A DNA stretch of 64,000 bases from Dactylonectria macrodidyma (lineage: Eukaryota > Ascomycota > Sordariomycetes > Hypocreales > Nectriaceae), in assembly GCA_020744425.1 (NCBI GenBank), contig JAGMUV010000026.1, positions 806,001 to 870,000 of the forward strand, in the 5' to 3' direction. Within the stretch, counting starts at the first letter, position 1. Each line of letters starts with the position of its first letter. This document shows, one piece after another, positions 54,419 to 64,000 of this stretch. The translations under genes and the position numbers were made by a program. The notes under the pieces are model-generated. The model worked only from the letters and a program-made list of their open reading frames with translations, searched no databases and was not told where the DNA came from.

Positions 54419-56624
54419 CCATCCAGTACCCCTCTGCCGATAAGACCCCTCTACTGATAAGCAAAAAAAAAGTTTCCCCATACAAACTGCTAATTTTCAA
54501 CCCCTCACAAAGAGCCACCAGAAATACGAAAAACAAGTCAATTCCTATTTTTCCAGCTTGGAATCGAATGTATTTTAATATAGTCTTGGTCTTCTAACTT
54601 CACGGCCTGCGCGCGTGCGTGTGACAGCTAACTCTTCCGCCTCCGAATTTGAGCCCTCATTCTCTTCCACTCCTCCCACCTCGATCACCTCTTCGACACC
54701 CTCTGTCTCTTCAATCACTTCGTTTGGCTCAGAAATAGTGTCACCGGTCACTAGAGACTCGGCCAGTGTCATAAACTTCCTGTTGGGATTCGGTATCGCT
54801 TTCCTCTTCTTGCCTCTGCTCAGCCTCCCGACTTCCTCCTCTAAACTGGCTACTCTTGAGCTTAGAGAAGCGATCTTTGACTCTTGTGCTTCAAAACCTT
54901 TCGATATCACAGAATAGCGCCTTCTTGTCGAAGGGCTTTTGTTCTTACCTAGATCCCTGATGTGACGGCTGGTCTTTGGCGTGTTATCCGAGTCGCGTTG
55001 CCCGTCGCTGAGGCCGTCTGATGCGGGCGTCGTTTCCTTCTTGTCAGGCTGGATCTCAGGATGTATGAGCGCTTTCCGTCGAGAAATCGGCCAGTTTCCA
55101 GTCACTCTCCAACCAGAAAGGATGTTTTTCTTCGTCATACCCACTTCTCTGCCTTTGGCATAGGCCTTGATGAAGTTGACCTTGTCCACCGGCGCAGAAT
55201 CGGTCAGGCTTGTCAGCTTTTGGAGTTCTTTGCGATAGGCCGCCTTGGATGCATTAAATGGACCATTGTCGAGTGGTTGTAGGCCGTGGGAGCAGTGAGC
55301 CGGCAGGTAACAACAATACACGTTGTTCAAAAAGCACGTAGCCATCCACTCATCCTAGATTTACGGTCAGCGACATCCCCGGCCCAGGTGGCCCGGAAAA
55401 GGCGGATACGAACAGATACATGGCTTCGATGACCATCTAGCATGATAAGCCTCGCATCTGACTCATCTTCCGGCTGTGTTTGGGGAAGATAGACCTGTTT
55501 GAGCCACTCGACCGCGATATGGTTGTCTGTCCAGCCGTTGTCGGACGTGATGTAATACCAGTCAGCCACTTCCTTGAGCTCATCAATAAACCACTGTTGC
55601 TGAAGCTCTTTGCCTTTAAAGATAATCCCCGGCTTCAGAAGACGGCCAGTTGCAGTTGCGGCTTCGAGAAAGCTGGTCCAAGTGCGGGACTGGGAGCCTT
55701 TGAGGAAGGCTTTCTTCTTGGGGTCGCTACTGCCGATAACTAAGGAATCCAAGCCTATATTGGCAGCTGGTTAGTTTGTCTCATGAAAGAAACGACAAAA
55801 TACTCACCAAATCCGGCCATGATGCCGCCCTCGTCAACATTAACAGTGTTCTCAGGTTTGATCCAGCCATATTCGCTCTCGCGGATGTCAAAGTACCAAT
55901 TGACGGCGGTCGGGGTAAAACAATTGAACCTCGACGCCTCCTGGCGTTTTCCTATCTTGGTCTTTATGGACGGATGTCGTTTCATAAACCTGGCTAGCCA
56001 ATGTACGCCGATAGGCTTTTCCCTGCCTTGCTGTTGTAGGAGGGCAGCGACGGTGGCGCGAACTTGACTGTGAGAAGGAGCATAGCCCAAGGCCTCTTGT
56101 CGAAGTATCCAGGAAACTAATCTGGACTCCTGAGACTTGGATAACAGCTGGGCGGGATGGGTGACCTCGGACTTTGGCGGTACACCTCTTAATCGGTTCG
56201 AAAGAGTCGGCTGAGGGATGCCGTGCTTCTGGGCGGATTGGTTCTGCGAGAGACCGTTATCTGTGACATCCAATATTGCTTCAATAACGTCATCCTCTGT
56301 GTAAGAAGCTCGAGCCATTTTTCAAGGCGATTATGGAAGGCCGGCGCAGATAAAAGTCCTACAAGCTTTGGGGAGGAGTGTTCGTGGAGGAGGCATTGAT
56401 AGAAATTTTGCGATAGTTCCATGCGGCCAAACCGCCCATATAGCGTAAGCAACAATAGCGTAATACGAAACAGCATGAAACTCTCAATAAGACACAACTT
56501 GTTTCACGTAAATAACTTCAATTTTGGCCAAGCACCGTGTAAGTGAAATTGGGCATTTTGTATGGGGAAACTTTTTTTTTGCTTATCAGTAGAGGGGTCT
56601 TATCGGCAGAGGGGTACTGAATGG
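54419..56624 (-). mobile_element. pogo/Fot-like element 3, 2.2 kb
   Basis: TA flanks both sides. The inverted ends are CCATCCAGTACCCCTC on the left against CCATTCAGTACCCCTC on the right, with tandem CCCCTCTGCCGATAAG units, poly-A/T and TTTCCCCATACAAA. Very close to element 1 in ends, length (2,206 against 2,204 bp) and protein. Confidence 0.88.
54575..56318 (-). CDS. pogo-like transposase, element 3 (three exons, 543 aa)
   Basis: complement(join(54575..55354,55414..55754,55808..56318)), 1,632 nt, with exon lengths identical to element 1 (511, 341 and 780). Intron 1 (53 nt) has GTGAGT, CTAAC and ATAG. Intron 2 (59 nt) has GTTCGT or the nearby GTATCT as donor, GCTGAC as branch and CTAG. The start is MARASYTEDDVIEAIL. 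The DDE aspartates (NVDEGGIMAGFG, LDGHRSH, HGLQPLDNG) and the C-terminal coiled coil are all present. It differs from element 1 by scattered substitutions only, so the two are recent relatives. Probably functional. Confidence 0.9.
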
Positions 56625-56750
56625 TAATCACTACAATAAGAACTACCTTTTGTCAAGTGCACTCAGCATCCCTGCGCGACACAACAACATCATATCAAAC
56701 AAGAGACTGAGCATCCATCGCAAGACAGGTAGATCCATTGTGTCAGTTGA

Positions 56751-59733
56751 CAGTGTTGCTAATAATATAAACAATACGTATATTGGCAATATGGAACCCT
56801 GGCAATATTATTGTATTGTCGAGTGGTGCGTATTGTATTACGCAATATGGCACTGATCCATATTGTATTGTATTGCCAAGAACCCAATATATTGGCAGTG
56901 TGACAATATATCCCATATATTACATGTGACCTTCATCATTCACCTGCCGTGGCTAAAATATCATCACCTTGAAAATCTCGAATCCCAAACCATGACTTCA
57001 AGCACTCCAATGCTTCAATTACATCACCCCCAAGTCGATTTCGCCGGTCCGTAATCGTTATCTTTGCCCCAGAGAAGAGTCGTTCAGGCTCGGCAGACAT
57101 TGCAGGAATTGACAGTATATCCACGGCCATTTTGCTCAGGTTAGGATAGTTTTTTTGCTGTGTCTCCTCTAGCCACCATGCAAGGGCGCTTGTAAACCCA
57201 TAAGCCTGTTAAGACTTACAATAACGCTCATACTCATCTGTGATAAGCGCTGGTTGTAGATGCTTGTTTCTCCAATTTAAGAACTCGTTCGTAGTCGTCG
57301 ACGGGACCTCAGATAGAGGAAGATGCGGTTCCACAGGTTTATATTCATCCCACAGTGTCTCCATCAACTTCTTTGACGACTCAGCCCACTCCCCCTTCCA
57401 GTTCTCGTGTATGTAGTGCCATTTATGCGAAGGGTGTAGCACAATCGCAGCAACGTAGGCAGGCGATTCGTCAGTAAGGCGATAGAACTTGTCCATTTTC
57501 GCCCATCCAGAGTTATACATCGGTGCCATAATCCGGTCGTCGATATGTGCCTCCTTCCCTGCTTCGAATTGTGCCAATACGAAGTCCATAGCCAAGAGGA
57601 CATTGTCGAGGGTTGCAAACGATGACTCGAGAGCCTTGGTAGTCATTTTAAGCTTCTCTAAAAAGGACTTGATCTTCTCGAGTATGATCCAGTCCTCCGA
57701 AGAGAGCTCGTCTCCAGCGCAATCTGCTTCCGCCCATTTGTTAAAATACCCGTCGATTGCGTCCCTAAGATGCAGGCCGCTTGTAGCATAATATACCACG
57801 AACTCCACCTCGTGTCGTTATCTCGCGCAAGCTTGCGGTTATGGCTAATAGCCATAAACTTCTGGCAACGCTGAACACTTCGTTGGATGAAAACGACAAA
57901 GTTATGAAGCTTGCCAAGAGGACCCTTTTGCCGCCACGCCTCGATCTCCTTTAGCGTCACATTATATGTACCAGGATCGTCGTGTTCGAGCTTCTCATTG
58001 TCGGTAACGAAGAGGAAAGCTTTGGCGGCGAGGTTGATGATGTGGCCTTGGCAGCGAAGGCGGTGAGATCTGGGGTCGTATTGAATGTCAAATCGGCGCA
58101 GAAGGCCCGTGAATGTTAGGGCAAATCCGAAGAAATAGTGCGTCATACTGACCAAGAGAAAGAGATCTCATCATTGTATCGTTGTTGCCTGCATTGTCCA
58201 TCACGAAATATCCAAGTTTTGAAGCAAACCCCCAATCATCGACCACTTCCAAAACTGCCGCTGCAAGGTGAGAACCATCGTGCTCACTGTCGATGTCTTT
58301 CAAAGCCAAGACATGGTGTCCCAGCTGACCGTCTTCCGTAACATAGTGAGCGACTACGCCTAAGATGGCCAAAGAGTTGGGAGAAGTCCAAAGGTCACAG
58401 CTGATGTGAATCCTTGACTTTGCCGACTGTATGCGCTGCTTGACCTTCTCCTTCTGGCCTTCATACTGCCGCATAATCTATTTCTTGATGGTTTCGTGTG
58501 TATCTGGAAGCCAAGTATCGATATCGATATTGAGGCAAGCCAAGAGTGCTCGGAACTCTGGGCATTCCACAAGCCGAAATGGCAGAGAACAGGCCGTAAT
58601 AAACCTCACGTACAACACTTCGAGCTGGTCAGGGTCGATCGAATCTCCGGACTGATCGTTGAGCCGACGGCGTTTGCGGGGATTTTCTTCTGCTGCAGCG
58701 CGAGCTTGTTCGAGAATCGTTCGTATCGTTGTCACTTTAGCTGTTCGCAGGGCTCCTTTTGGTAGACCATAGCCGTCAGGAGGAAGGTCCATAAGATGTT
58801 TTGCAGGAGCCGCAGTACCCCCAGAAGAGGCATATGCTCTGTCACAATGTTTACAACGCCACTCTTCTTTTCCGGTCCGCGGATTGTAGTATCTCGTCGC
58901 CATCTCCTCGTCTGGCATATGAGAGAAGACCCATGACGTTCTGGGCTTGGTAGAGGAGGTTGTGGAGGCTGTGCGAGGTCGAGATGACTGGCATTTGGGC
59001 GTTTGGCTCTGGTCTAGGTCATTCAACTGCCGGCTGGAAAACTCCGAAACGTCGACTGAGATTGACGACTCTCTTCGTTGCGACCATTGGTCAAAAGGGA
59101 GGCGTTGTTGAGGCATCGGCGGTAGGGTTAGTCAGTAGGCTCGACAGTGATAAAGAAAATGGGCAGCGGTGGCGATGGCAAATATTGACAGGCAACCACT
59201 GGGATGCCCAGCCCAACGTGGTCCGTACCGGTATACCTTCCCTGACGCGTGGAAGAAACGCGTGGTCGCGTGTTAGGATTGACTGTCAACAAAAAAGTCT
59301 GTCAAAGTGAATGCCAGCCAACAAAAAGCCGAGTATTCCTGTCGCTGGTATAGGGTAAGGCCCGTCTGGCTACTGTCAAGAGGCAAATTCGTCCCAGGAT
59401 TGACAACCTAATATAAATAGTATATTGCCAATATGGACATCCTCATATTATATTGTCACAATATCAAAATCTTCATATTATATTGTTACAATATGAGAAA
59501 GTCCATATCATATGGGGTATATTGCAATATACTACTTTATTGCCATACTATTAGTGTCACATGTAAATGGAAAGATGTCATGCATGTGAGGGTTGTAGAG
59601 AGTCAAATTGGCCTTGATCACTGCTCAAGTCAAGAGGACGATGGTCCCAGTTATATACACAAGAATGGTGTCCAAGTGGGTCGGGACGCCTCCTCGGCTG
59701 GGGCGGAATATCGTTTGACAATTAGCAACACTG
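56751..59733 (-). mobile_element. hAT transposon, 2.98 kb, with perfect target duplication
   Basis: The ends are CAGTGTTGCTAAT and ATTAGCAACACTG. The 8-bp duplication TCAGTTGA is perfect (56743-56750 and 59734-59741). Both subterminal regions are rich in CAATATGG/CCATATTG and ATATTGT words, the usual hAT transposase-binding arrays. Confidence 0.92.
56936..59116 (-). pseudogene. hAT transposase, decayed
   Basis: Read from the ATG at 59116: an N-terminal disordered part, a BED-type finger (WRCKHCDR ... HLMD), a basic linker (RKRRR), DLWTSPNS, FVMDNAGNND, RLRCQGHIINLAAKAF, WRQKGPLGKLHN, DNDTRWSSWY, and the C-terminal dimerisation part SIPAMSAEPERLFSGAK. Lesions: TAG at 58478-58480 and TAA at 57209-57211, both in otherwise continuous frame; a one-base deletion near 57780; and a frame change near 58100, where an intron seems to have lost its acceptor (CCCTAAC then TTCACGG). 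CAR-to-TAR changes would explain both stops. It belongs to another hAT lineage than the element at 25 kb. Confidence 0.85.
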
Positions 59734-59734
59734 T

Positions 59735-59794
59735 CAGTTGATGGCTTGACGACAATCAATCGTCCGTTATTGATTGTCGTCAAGCCATCAACTG
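59735..59794. repeat. 26-bp perfect inverted repeat at the hAT edge
   Basis: Arms 59735-59760 and 59769-59794 are perfectly complementary around an 8-nt loop (CGTCCGTT). The left arm starts inside the right-hand target duplication of the hAT. Confidence 0.9.
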
Positions 59795-60054
59795 GTAAGG
59801 AGCCCACCAAAGGAGAAAATAAGGAGAAAAAACAGGGGTATCGATACGTCAACTCCCAAACACAATCCAAATATTGGGAGATCCCTCTCATCGTTCCCAT
59901 ACCCGCCCAGAGTCATAAAATTCCGTTCCAGTACCCATAATACCTCCTGCAATCCGGAAAGATCCCTTATTCTAGTACAGTTTCGCGTGCGCCGTCTGTC
60001 CCATGCTCTTTTTAATAATAGTTTGCGTGTTTCGTTGTAGGGGGGAGCGGCGGT

Positions 60055-62118
60055 TTAGATGGTGGCGGTGTTGTCCATCATCATTTGCATCTCCTTGAGC
60101 TGCTCAACCGTGGGGTCGTCCGAGATCCAAGGTCCCTTCTCCTCGTAGGTGGCTCCCAGGAAGCCCTCGGCTCGCTTCAGGGTCTGAACATCAAGGTCGG
60201 TCACGTACGCCTTGCCATCAGAGAGCTTGATGCGGACCTCGTGGCCAGTGGACAGCATCATGTCGTCCTTGGCCAGGCGTCGGGGACCATCGAAGACAGC
60301 CATGACACGCTTCTTCATTGTCATCTGGCCCTTGTCGAAGCCCCACGAAGAAGGATAGTCGCGTCGGTTCTTGCGCCCTTTGCGCTTGGTGGTGAGTGTC
60401 ACACCGCCGCGGGAGTGTGTCACGCCGCGCGTCATCTGGACGCCATTGGGAGGGTTACCCTTCTTCTTGGTCATGGGCGAGTGGCTGGACTTGGACGAAT
60501 CATCGACATCATCCTCGTCACCAGTGTCAATATCCTCGTCCTCATCCTCAGTCGAGGTCGTCTCAGTAACCGTGGGGAGGTTGTTCTTCTCCAGAGTCTG
60601 GTGAACATCCCTGTCGTTCTCAACCTCGGCCAGGCGCTTCGCGTTGATGGCCTCGGCAGGGTCCTCCTGCTGCACAATGCGCAGCACACAGTCACCCAAA
60701 TGCTCGTAGAAGTCCTGAGCGTTGGAGAAGGTCTGCGAGCAAGTGCTACACTTGCCCGTGGCGTCAGGCGCGTAGCCGGTGAGCTTCTTGTTGCTGTTGG
60801 CGCCAGCAGCCGACTTCTTGCGGCTGTTGGGAGGCGTCTGCTCAACACTGTGGACGGAAGTCAAGTGGCGCCTGAAGACGTCGGCGCGGTTAAACGAGTT
60901 CTCAGCCGCCGAGCCAGAGCCAGGGCAGAAACCGCACACCATAGTGCCATTGTAATGGGTTAGAGTGTGGCGGTTCTTGTCGTACTTGCGAGCGAAGCCC
61001 TTGACGTGGTACTCGCACGTCTGGATGGGGCACTTCTCAGGACGCTCATTCTGATGGGTTAGCATGTGAGCCTTGAGGTCCTTGAAGACCTTGCCGCAGT
61101 CGGGCCAGCTGCATCGCTGCTTCTCCTTGGTATCATCAGGGATGGGGTAGTCGCCAGGAGTGGCCTGGACGAAGTGGCTCATGCTAGGAGCGCGGACGCG
61201 GTTCTCCATTGGGGCACCATGAGGGCTGCTGGGGCAGGTAGGCTGGAAGGGGCCGTTGTGGAGGAATGGCGAGGAGCTGTTGGTGCGCATCATGTTTGGC
61301 TGAGGCGAAGAGGCAGCGGCGCGTCTGTTTGGTGAAGGAGTGACAGAGTGCCGTGCTCGTTGGGACGGCCAGCGGAATGTCTCAGTTGTGGAAATAGTCG
61401 ACGGGCTAGGCCGTCTCTTAGGGCAAAAGGTGGTGGAAGTAGGAGTGGGGGGGCCGATGTTGGCAGGTAGCGTGGACGAAGAAGAAGAACCAGAAGGAGA
61501 AGAAAACGACAGATGGTAATCGACGGCGAGTCCGTCCCGCGCAACAGGAAGCGCCGAAGCAGAAGTAAAAGTAGAATTGAAAGTGGAGGTTGAGGCATCC
61601 AACTCACCAACAAAGCCCTTCGCGGGACCGAAGTCGAAGGCGAGCTCTTCCATGCCGTGGGGCGCAAAAGATGGGTAGTCTGAGCCAGCAATGTAGTCGT
61701 TGCCGACGATGCTGGGCTGGACACCCAGGCTCTGGGGAGCGCAGTCAGGCACGGCGCCCATCTGGCCGTGGTTGGACTGGGGGGATCCGATGGCCGAGGA
61801 CGCGGCAGACGGCGCAGAGGCCGTCGACCGGCTCGACGAGGGCAATCTCATGTCGCTCTCGTCGTACATTCCGGGGGAGGAGCGGTTGTTGAGCATGTAG
61901 TTGGGGGCCGCTTCGGCGTAGAGCGCGGGCTCGAAACCCATCGATGTGGTAAAGACTTCTTGACCGTTGTTGAGCTGCTGTTGGTGGTGGAAGCCGTAGG
62001 CGTCGGCCGGGATGCTGACGTCCATGGGACCCGAGGTGTAGACGGCGTGGCCAAACTCGTCGACGGAGTCGTGATGTGGAGGGAACATGGCGAAGGGTAG
62101 CCCTGTCAAAGATGCCAT
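60055..62118 (-). CDS. C2H2 zinc-finger transcription factor (687 aa)
   Basis: A single uninterrupted frame from the ATG at 62118. The N-terminal ~330 residues are Ser/Pro/Gln-rich and probably disordered. Zinc fingers follow: C336..C341..H351..H355 (CSWPDCGK), ~363-388 (CPIQTCEY ... HTLTH), ~395-423 (CGFCPG ... HLTSVH) and a degenerate one at ~457-477 (CSTCSQTF). An acidic stretch (DEDEDIDTGDEDDVDD) precedes a basic patch (KRKGRKNRRDY) and a C-terminal module that looks conserved (SSWGFDKGQMTMKKRVMAVF). Nuclear DNA-binding regulator; targets unknown and I cannot name it. A GTGAGT inside codons ~170-172 is a possible but unneeded donor. It looks like a core gene at the edge of the transposon-rich block. 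Confidence 0.87.
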   Translation of the reverse strand: MASLTGLPFAMFPPHHDSVDEFGHAVYTSGPMDVSIPADAYGFHHQQQLNNGQEVFTTSMGFEPALYAEAAPNYMLNNRSSPGMYDESDMRLPSSSRSTASAPSAASSAIGSPQSNHGQMGAVPDCAPQSLGVQPSIVGNDYIAGSDYPSFAPHGMEELAFDFGPAKGFVGELDASTSTFNSTFTSASALPVARDGLAVDYHLSFSSPSGSSSSSTLPANIGPPTPTSTTFCPKRRPSPSTISTTETFRWPSQRARHSVTPSPNRRAAASSPQPNMMRTNSSSPFLHNGPFQPTCPSSPHGAPMENRVRAPSMSHFVQATPGDYPIPDDTKEKQRCSWPDCGKVFKDLKAHMLTHQNERPEKCPIQTCEYHVKGFARKYDKNRHTLTHYNGTMVCGFCPGSGSAAENSFNRADVFRRHLTSVHSVEQTPPNSRKKSAAGANSNKKLTGYAPDATGKCSTCSQTFSNAQDFYEHLGDCVLRIVQQEDPAEAINAKRLAEVENDRDVHQTLEKNNLPTVTETTSTEDEDEDIDTGDEDDVDDSSKSSHSPMTKKKGNPPNGVQMTRGVTHSRGGVTLTTKRKGRKNRRDYPSSWGFDKGQMTMKKRVMAVFDGPRRLAKDDMMLSTGHEVRIKLSDGKAYVTDLDVQTLKRAEGFLGATYEEKGPWISDDPTVEQLKEMQMMMDNTATI

Positions 62119-64000
62119 GGTGGTGTTGGTTGTGAGGCACGAAGGATGCGGGATGGCGAGTGCGGGCTTGAAGCAGGTGTAGCTCAGCTACGACGGGATG
62201 CGATCACCTTTATCTAAAAGGCAAACACCAAAGGTCAGGTCTCAGGATTCTTGGACGAGCACAGAACACTCAAGTGTCAGTGGGGAAGCCGAGGAAGCTC
62301 ACCTGCACCACTTCGCATTCCAAGGGAGCGAGGGTTGAGTTGACAGCCTCGCGGGGTCCGAGATGTTGTCGCAGCTGGGCAACCCGGCAAGTGCGGTTTG
62401 CGTCGAGTAGTTCAAGTTGGGTTTTGGGAGTTTGTTCGGGCGATAGCATATCTAAAATATGGCATCCTAGTGTTGAATAACTTCAAGAGCGACCGCTGGG
62501 GAGGGAGGCAGGAGGAGAAGTGGTGGTGCGGCGTGAGGAGAAATCGCTAGGAACCCTCTAGTATATCTTGCAGTCGTCAAGACAAGAAAGTCAACGAAGG
62601 TGATGATCAAGGCAAAGAGCCAAAGGCAAGACCGGTATTCAGTGATAGGATAGGGCTACGAGGCTTTCTTGGGGTGGCCAGAGCAGGGGAAGTGGCGTAG
62701 AGGCATGTCGCCCTCGGGGAGGGGGGCGCGGGATCAACCTGTCCAGGGAACTCTGAGCCCTCTTCAGTGCAAGTGGGTGGAGGCTACAGTGGAGGGGTGC
62801 GCTGGAGACTGGGGGCGTGTTTAGCTCACCGGGACAAGTCGATCGTCTAATAGGACGGAACGCCCAGGCATCGGGAGTACCGGATACAAGGCGGAAAGGC
62901 CTCGCAGGGCTGGCAGGGGTCACCCGAATGCCAAATTGCGGCCAGAGCGTGTGGCAGGGGGCCAGGGAAACCTGTACCAGTACCCAATACCCAAATCACT
63001 GTACCGATCAAGGCGGACCAGGGGGGCGGAAGATGCCTGGCCCGTTGAGCCGCAATGGTATGTCCCAGTCAGAGGTCGCTCCCAGTCACACCCACCAGGC
63101 TGGCAGGCTCGCGACGGGACGCCATCAATCGCCAGGGGTACCTAAGTGAAAAGGGCAAAAAAAAAATAAACCCACTGCCATGGAGGAAGTACATGCCAGA
63201 CGCTCCCAATCCAAGTCCTCACCCGTTTCCAAAGTGGGCGTCCCCTCCACCCTCTCTCTGCCGCTAAATGGAGGACAATCAAAGACAGCAATGGACGACA
63301 AACTCAAGTTCAAGCTCAAGTCGAGCCAAGTCAAGACATGATGTGGCCAAGCCACCTGCATCATCCATTGTCCATCATCCATCTCCATGCCATCCGCACC
63401 TGCAGTCATGCCTTTGCTGTGGGAGCATGCTCGATGTACCTAGGCAGAACAGGCAGTGGTCCGTCTTGGACTCTTGTAAGGTAGGGCATACCCATCCCCG
63501 TGCCGAGATGGTGGAGGCTCTGTTGCTCTAGCACGGGGATATTTTTATCCTCGACCCCTGCAGGTCTGCCCAGACCCCTCTTCGCCACTCAATGCGGCCT
63601 CCTCCGCCCGATCTCAACTCACGCGAAGAAAACAGTGGAGAGAGTGTCTGCATCAGGAGAGGATCGCCACTCACTTGTCTGCGCCGCTCGCTTATCATGG
63701 ACATAGGTTCGCTGGTTATTTTTTGGAAGCTTGGCGAAGTGGGTCGACACGGATTGAGGGCGCCAGGAAAACTGGCAGTAGCTGCAGTCTTCGCAACCAT
63801 TGGGCTTATTTTCGTATTTACGCGGCCACCCCCTGCCTAGCCTTGCCGATCACAGAATCCAGGCTGGCCTATGAATGGCATACTTGGCTAATGGCAGAGT
63901 GCGTTGGGGTTTTTATGGTAAGTGATGGATCCAATACGGCTAGGATGATCAGAGCCTTCAAAGGGGGTTTTCTGTGGAGACCAAAGATGATTGTATTGAT
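62119..64000. promoter_or_regulatory. Long 5' flank of the zinc-finger gene
   Basis: About 1.9 kb without a supported gene. Frames here are short and biased (for example 63592-63840, Pro/Arg-rich). C/T- and CA-rich runs are typical of long leaders and promoters of fungal regulators. No TATA box stands out. Confidence 0.45.

Noticed and set aside
60085..60963. 292-codon plus-strand frame
   Set aside because: It lies wholly antisense to the zinc-finger gene, whose frame has clear C2H2 motifs.
63592..63840. 82-codon plus frame with a hydrophobic C-terminal stretch
   Set aside because: Too short, no family resemblance, and it lies in the long upstream flank of a regulator.

Overview
This window comes from a filamentous ascomycete (Pezizomycotina). 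The spliceable genes have short introns of about 50-140 nt with GT(R)AGT-like donors, CTRAC/CTGAY branch sites and YAG acceptors. The element families (Helitron, Fot/pogo-like Tc1-mariner, hAT and hAT MITEs) and the host families (2OG-Fe(II) oxygenase, DUF6589 protein, RecQ-like helicase, C2H2 regulator) also fit. I cannot name the species. Most of the window is accessory or transposon-rich DNA. Ordinary genes appear only near 43.6-50 kb and 60-62 kb.

1-21.6 kb: three large Helitrons lie head to tail, all read on the minus strand. Copy 1 is cut by the left window edge, copy 2 spans about 4.39-12.18 kb and copy 3 about 14.11-21.63 kb. Each encodes, or begins to encode, a protein of about 2,200 residues. 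Its parts are an N-terminal array of a VPxDEIRRTxxDLDRxHA repeat whose unit number differs between copies, a Cys-rich region, a DUF6570-like region, a Rep nuclease domain (HLH and YxxxYxxK motifs) and a PIF1-family helicase. Copy 2 looks broken in raw frames, but two introns (52 and 74 nt) restore one 2,261-residue frame. Copy 3 has the cognate of the 52-nt intron as an in-frame 54-nt intron. The copies share a ~310-bp 5'-terminal block. An unrecognised two-exon gene (440 aa) sits between copies 2 and 3.

21.6-43.5 kb: nested transposons and eroded genes. There is a 426-bp hAT MITE with a near-perfect 8-bp duplication, a pogo fragment cut at a hAT end, a hAT element with one in-frame stop, and two apparently functional pogo elements. 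One pogo sits inside a multi-exon membrane-protein gene. Eroded genes include a KRE9/KNH-like GPI protein with a stop, and a frameshifted surface protein joined to an ankyrin fragment.

43.6-54 kb: a four-exon 2OG-Fe(II) oxygenase gene (970 aa), then a convergent pair. The pair is a DUF6589 protein gene (about 871 aa) and a RecQ-like helicase gene whose 3' ends lie 5 bp apart. The helicase is dead: an 818-bp hAT MITE with a perfect 8-bp duplication splits it, and it also has a TGG-to-TAG-type stop and two frameshifts.

54.4-64 kb: a third pogo element (intact after splicing), a decayed hAT with a perfect TCAGTTGA duplication next to a 26-bp palindrome, and an intact C2H2 zinc-finger regulator (687 aa) with a long gene-free 5' flank. 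Several stop codons are of the kind made by CpA-to-TpA change, as expected of light RIP (repeat-induced point mutation), yet the Helitron and three pogo transposase frames remain open.
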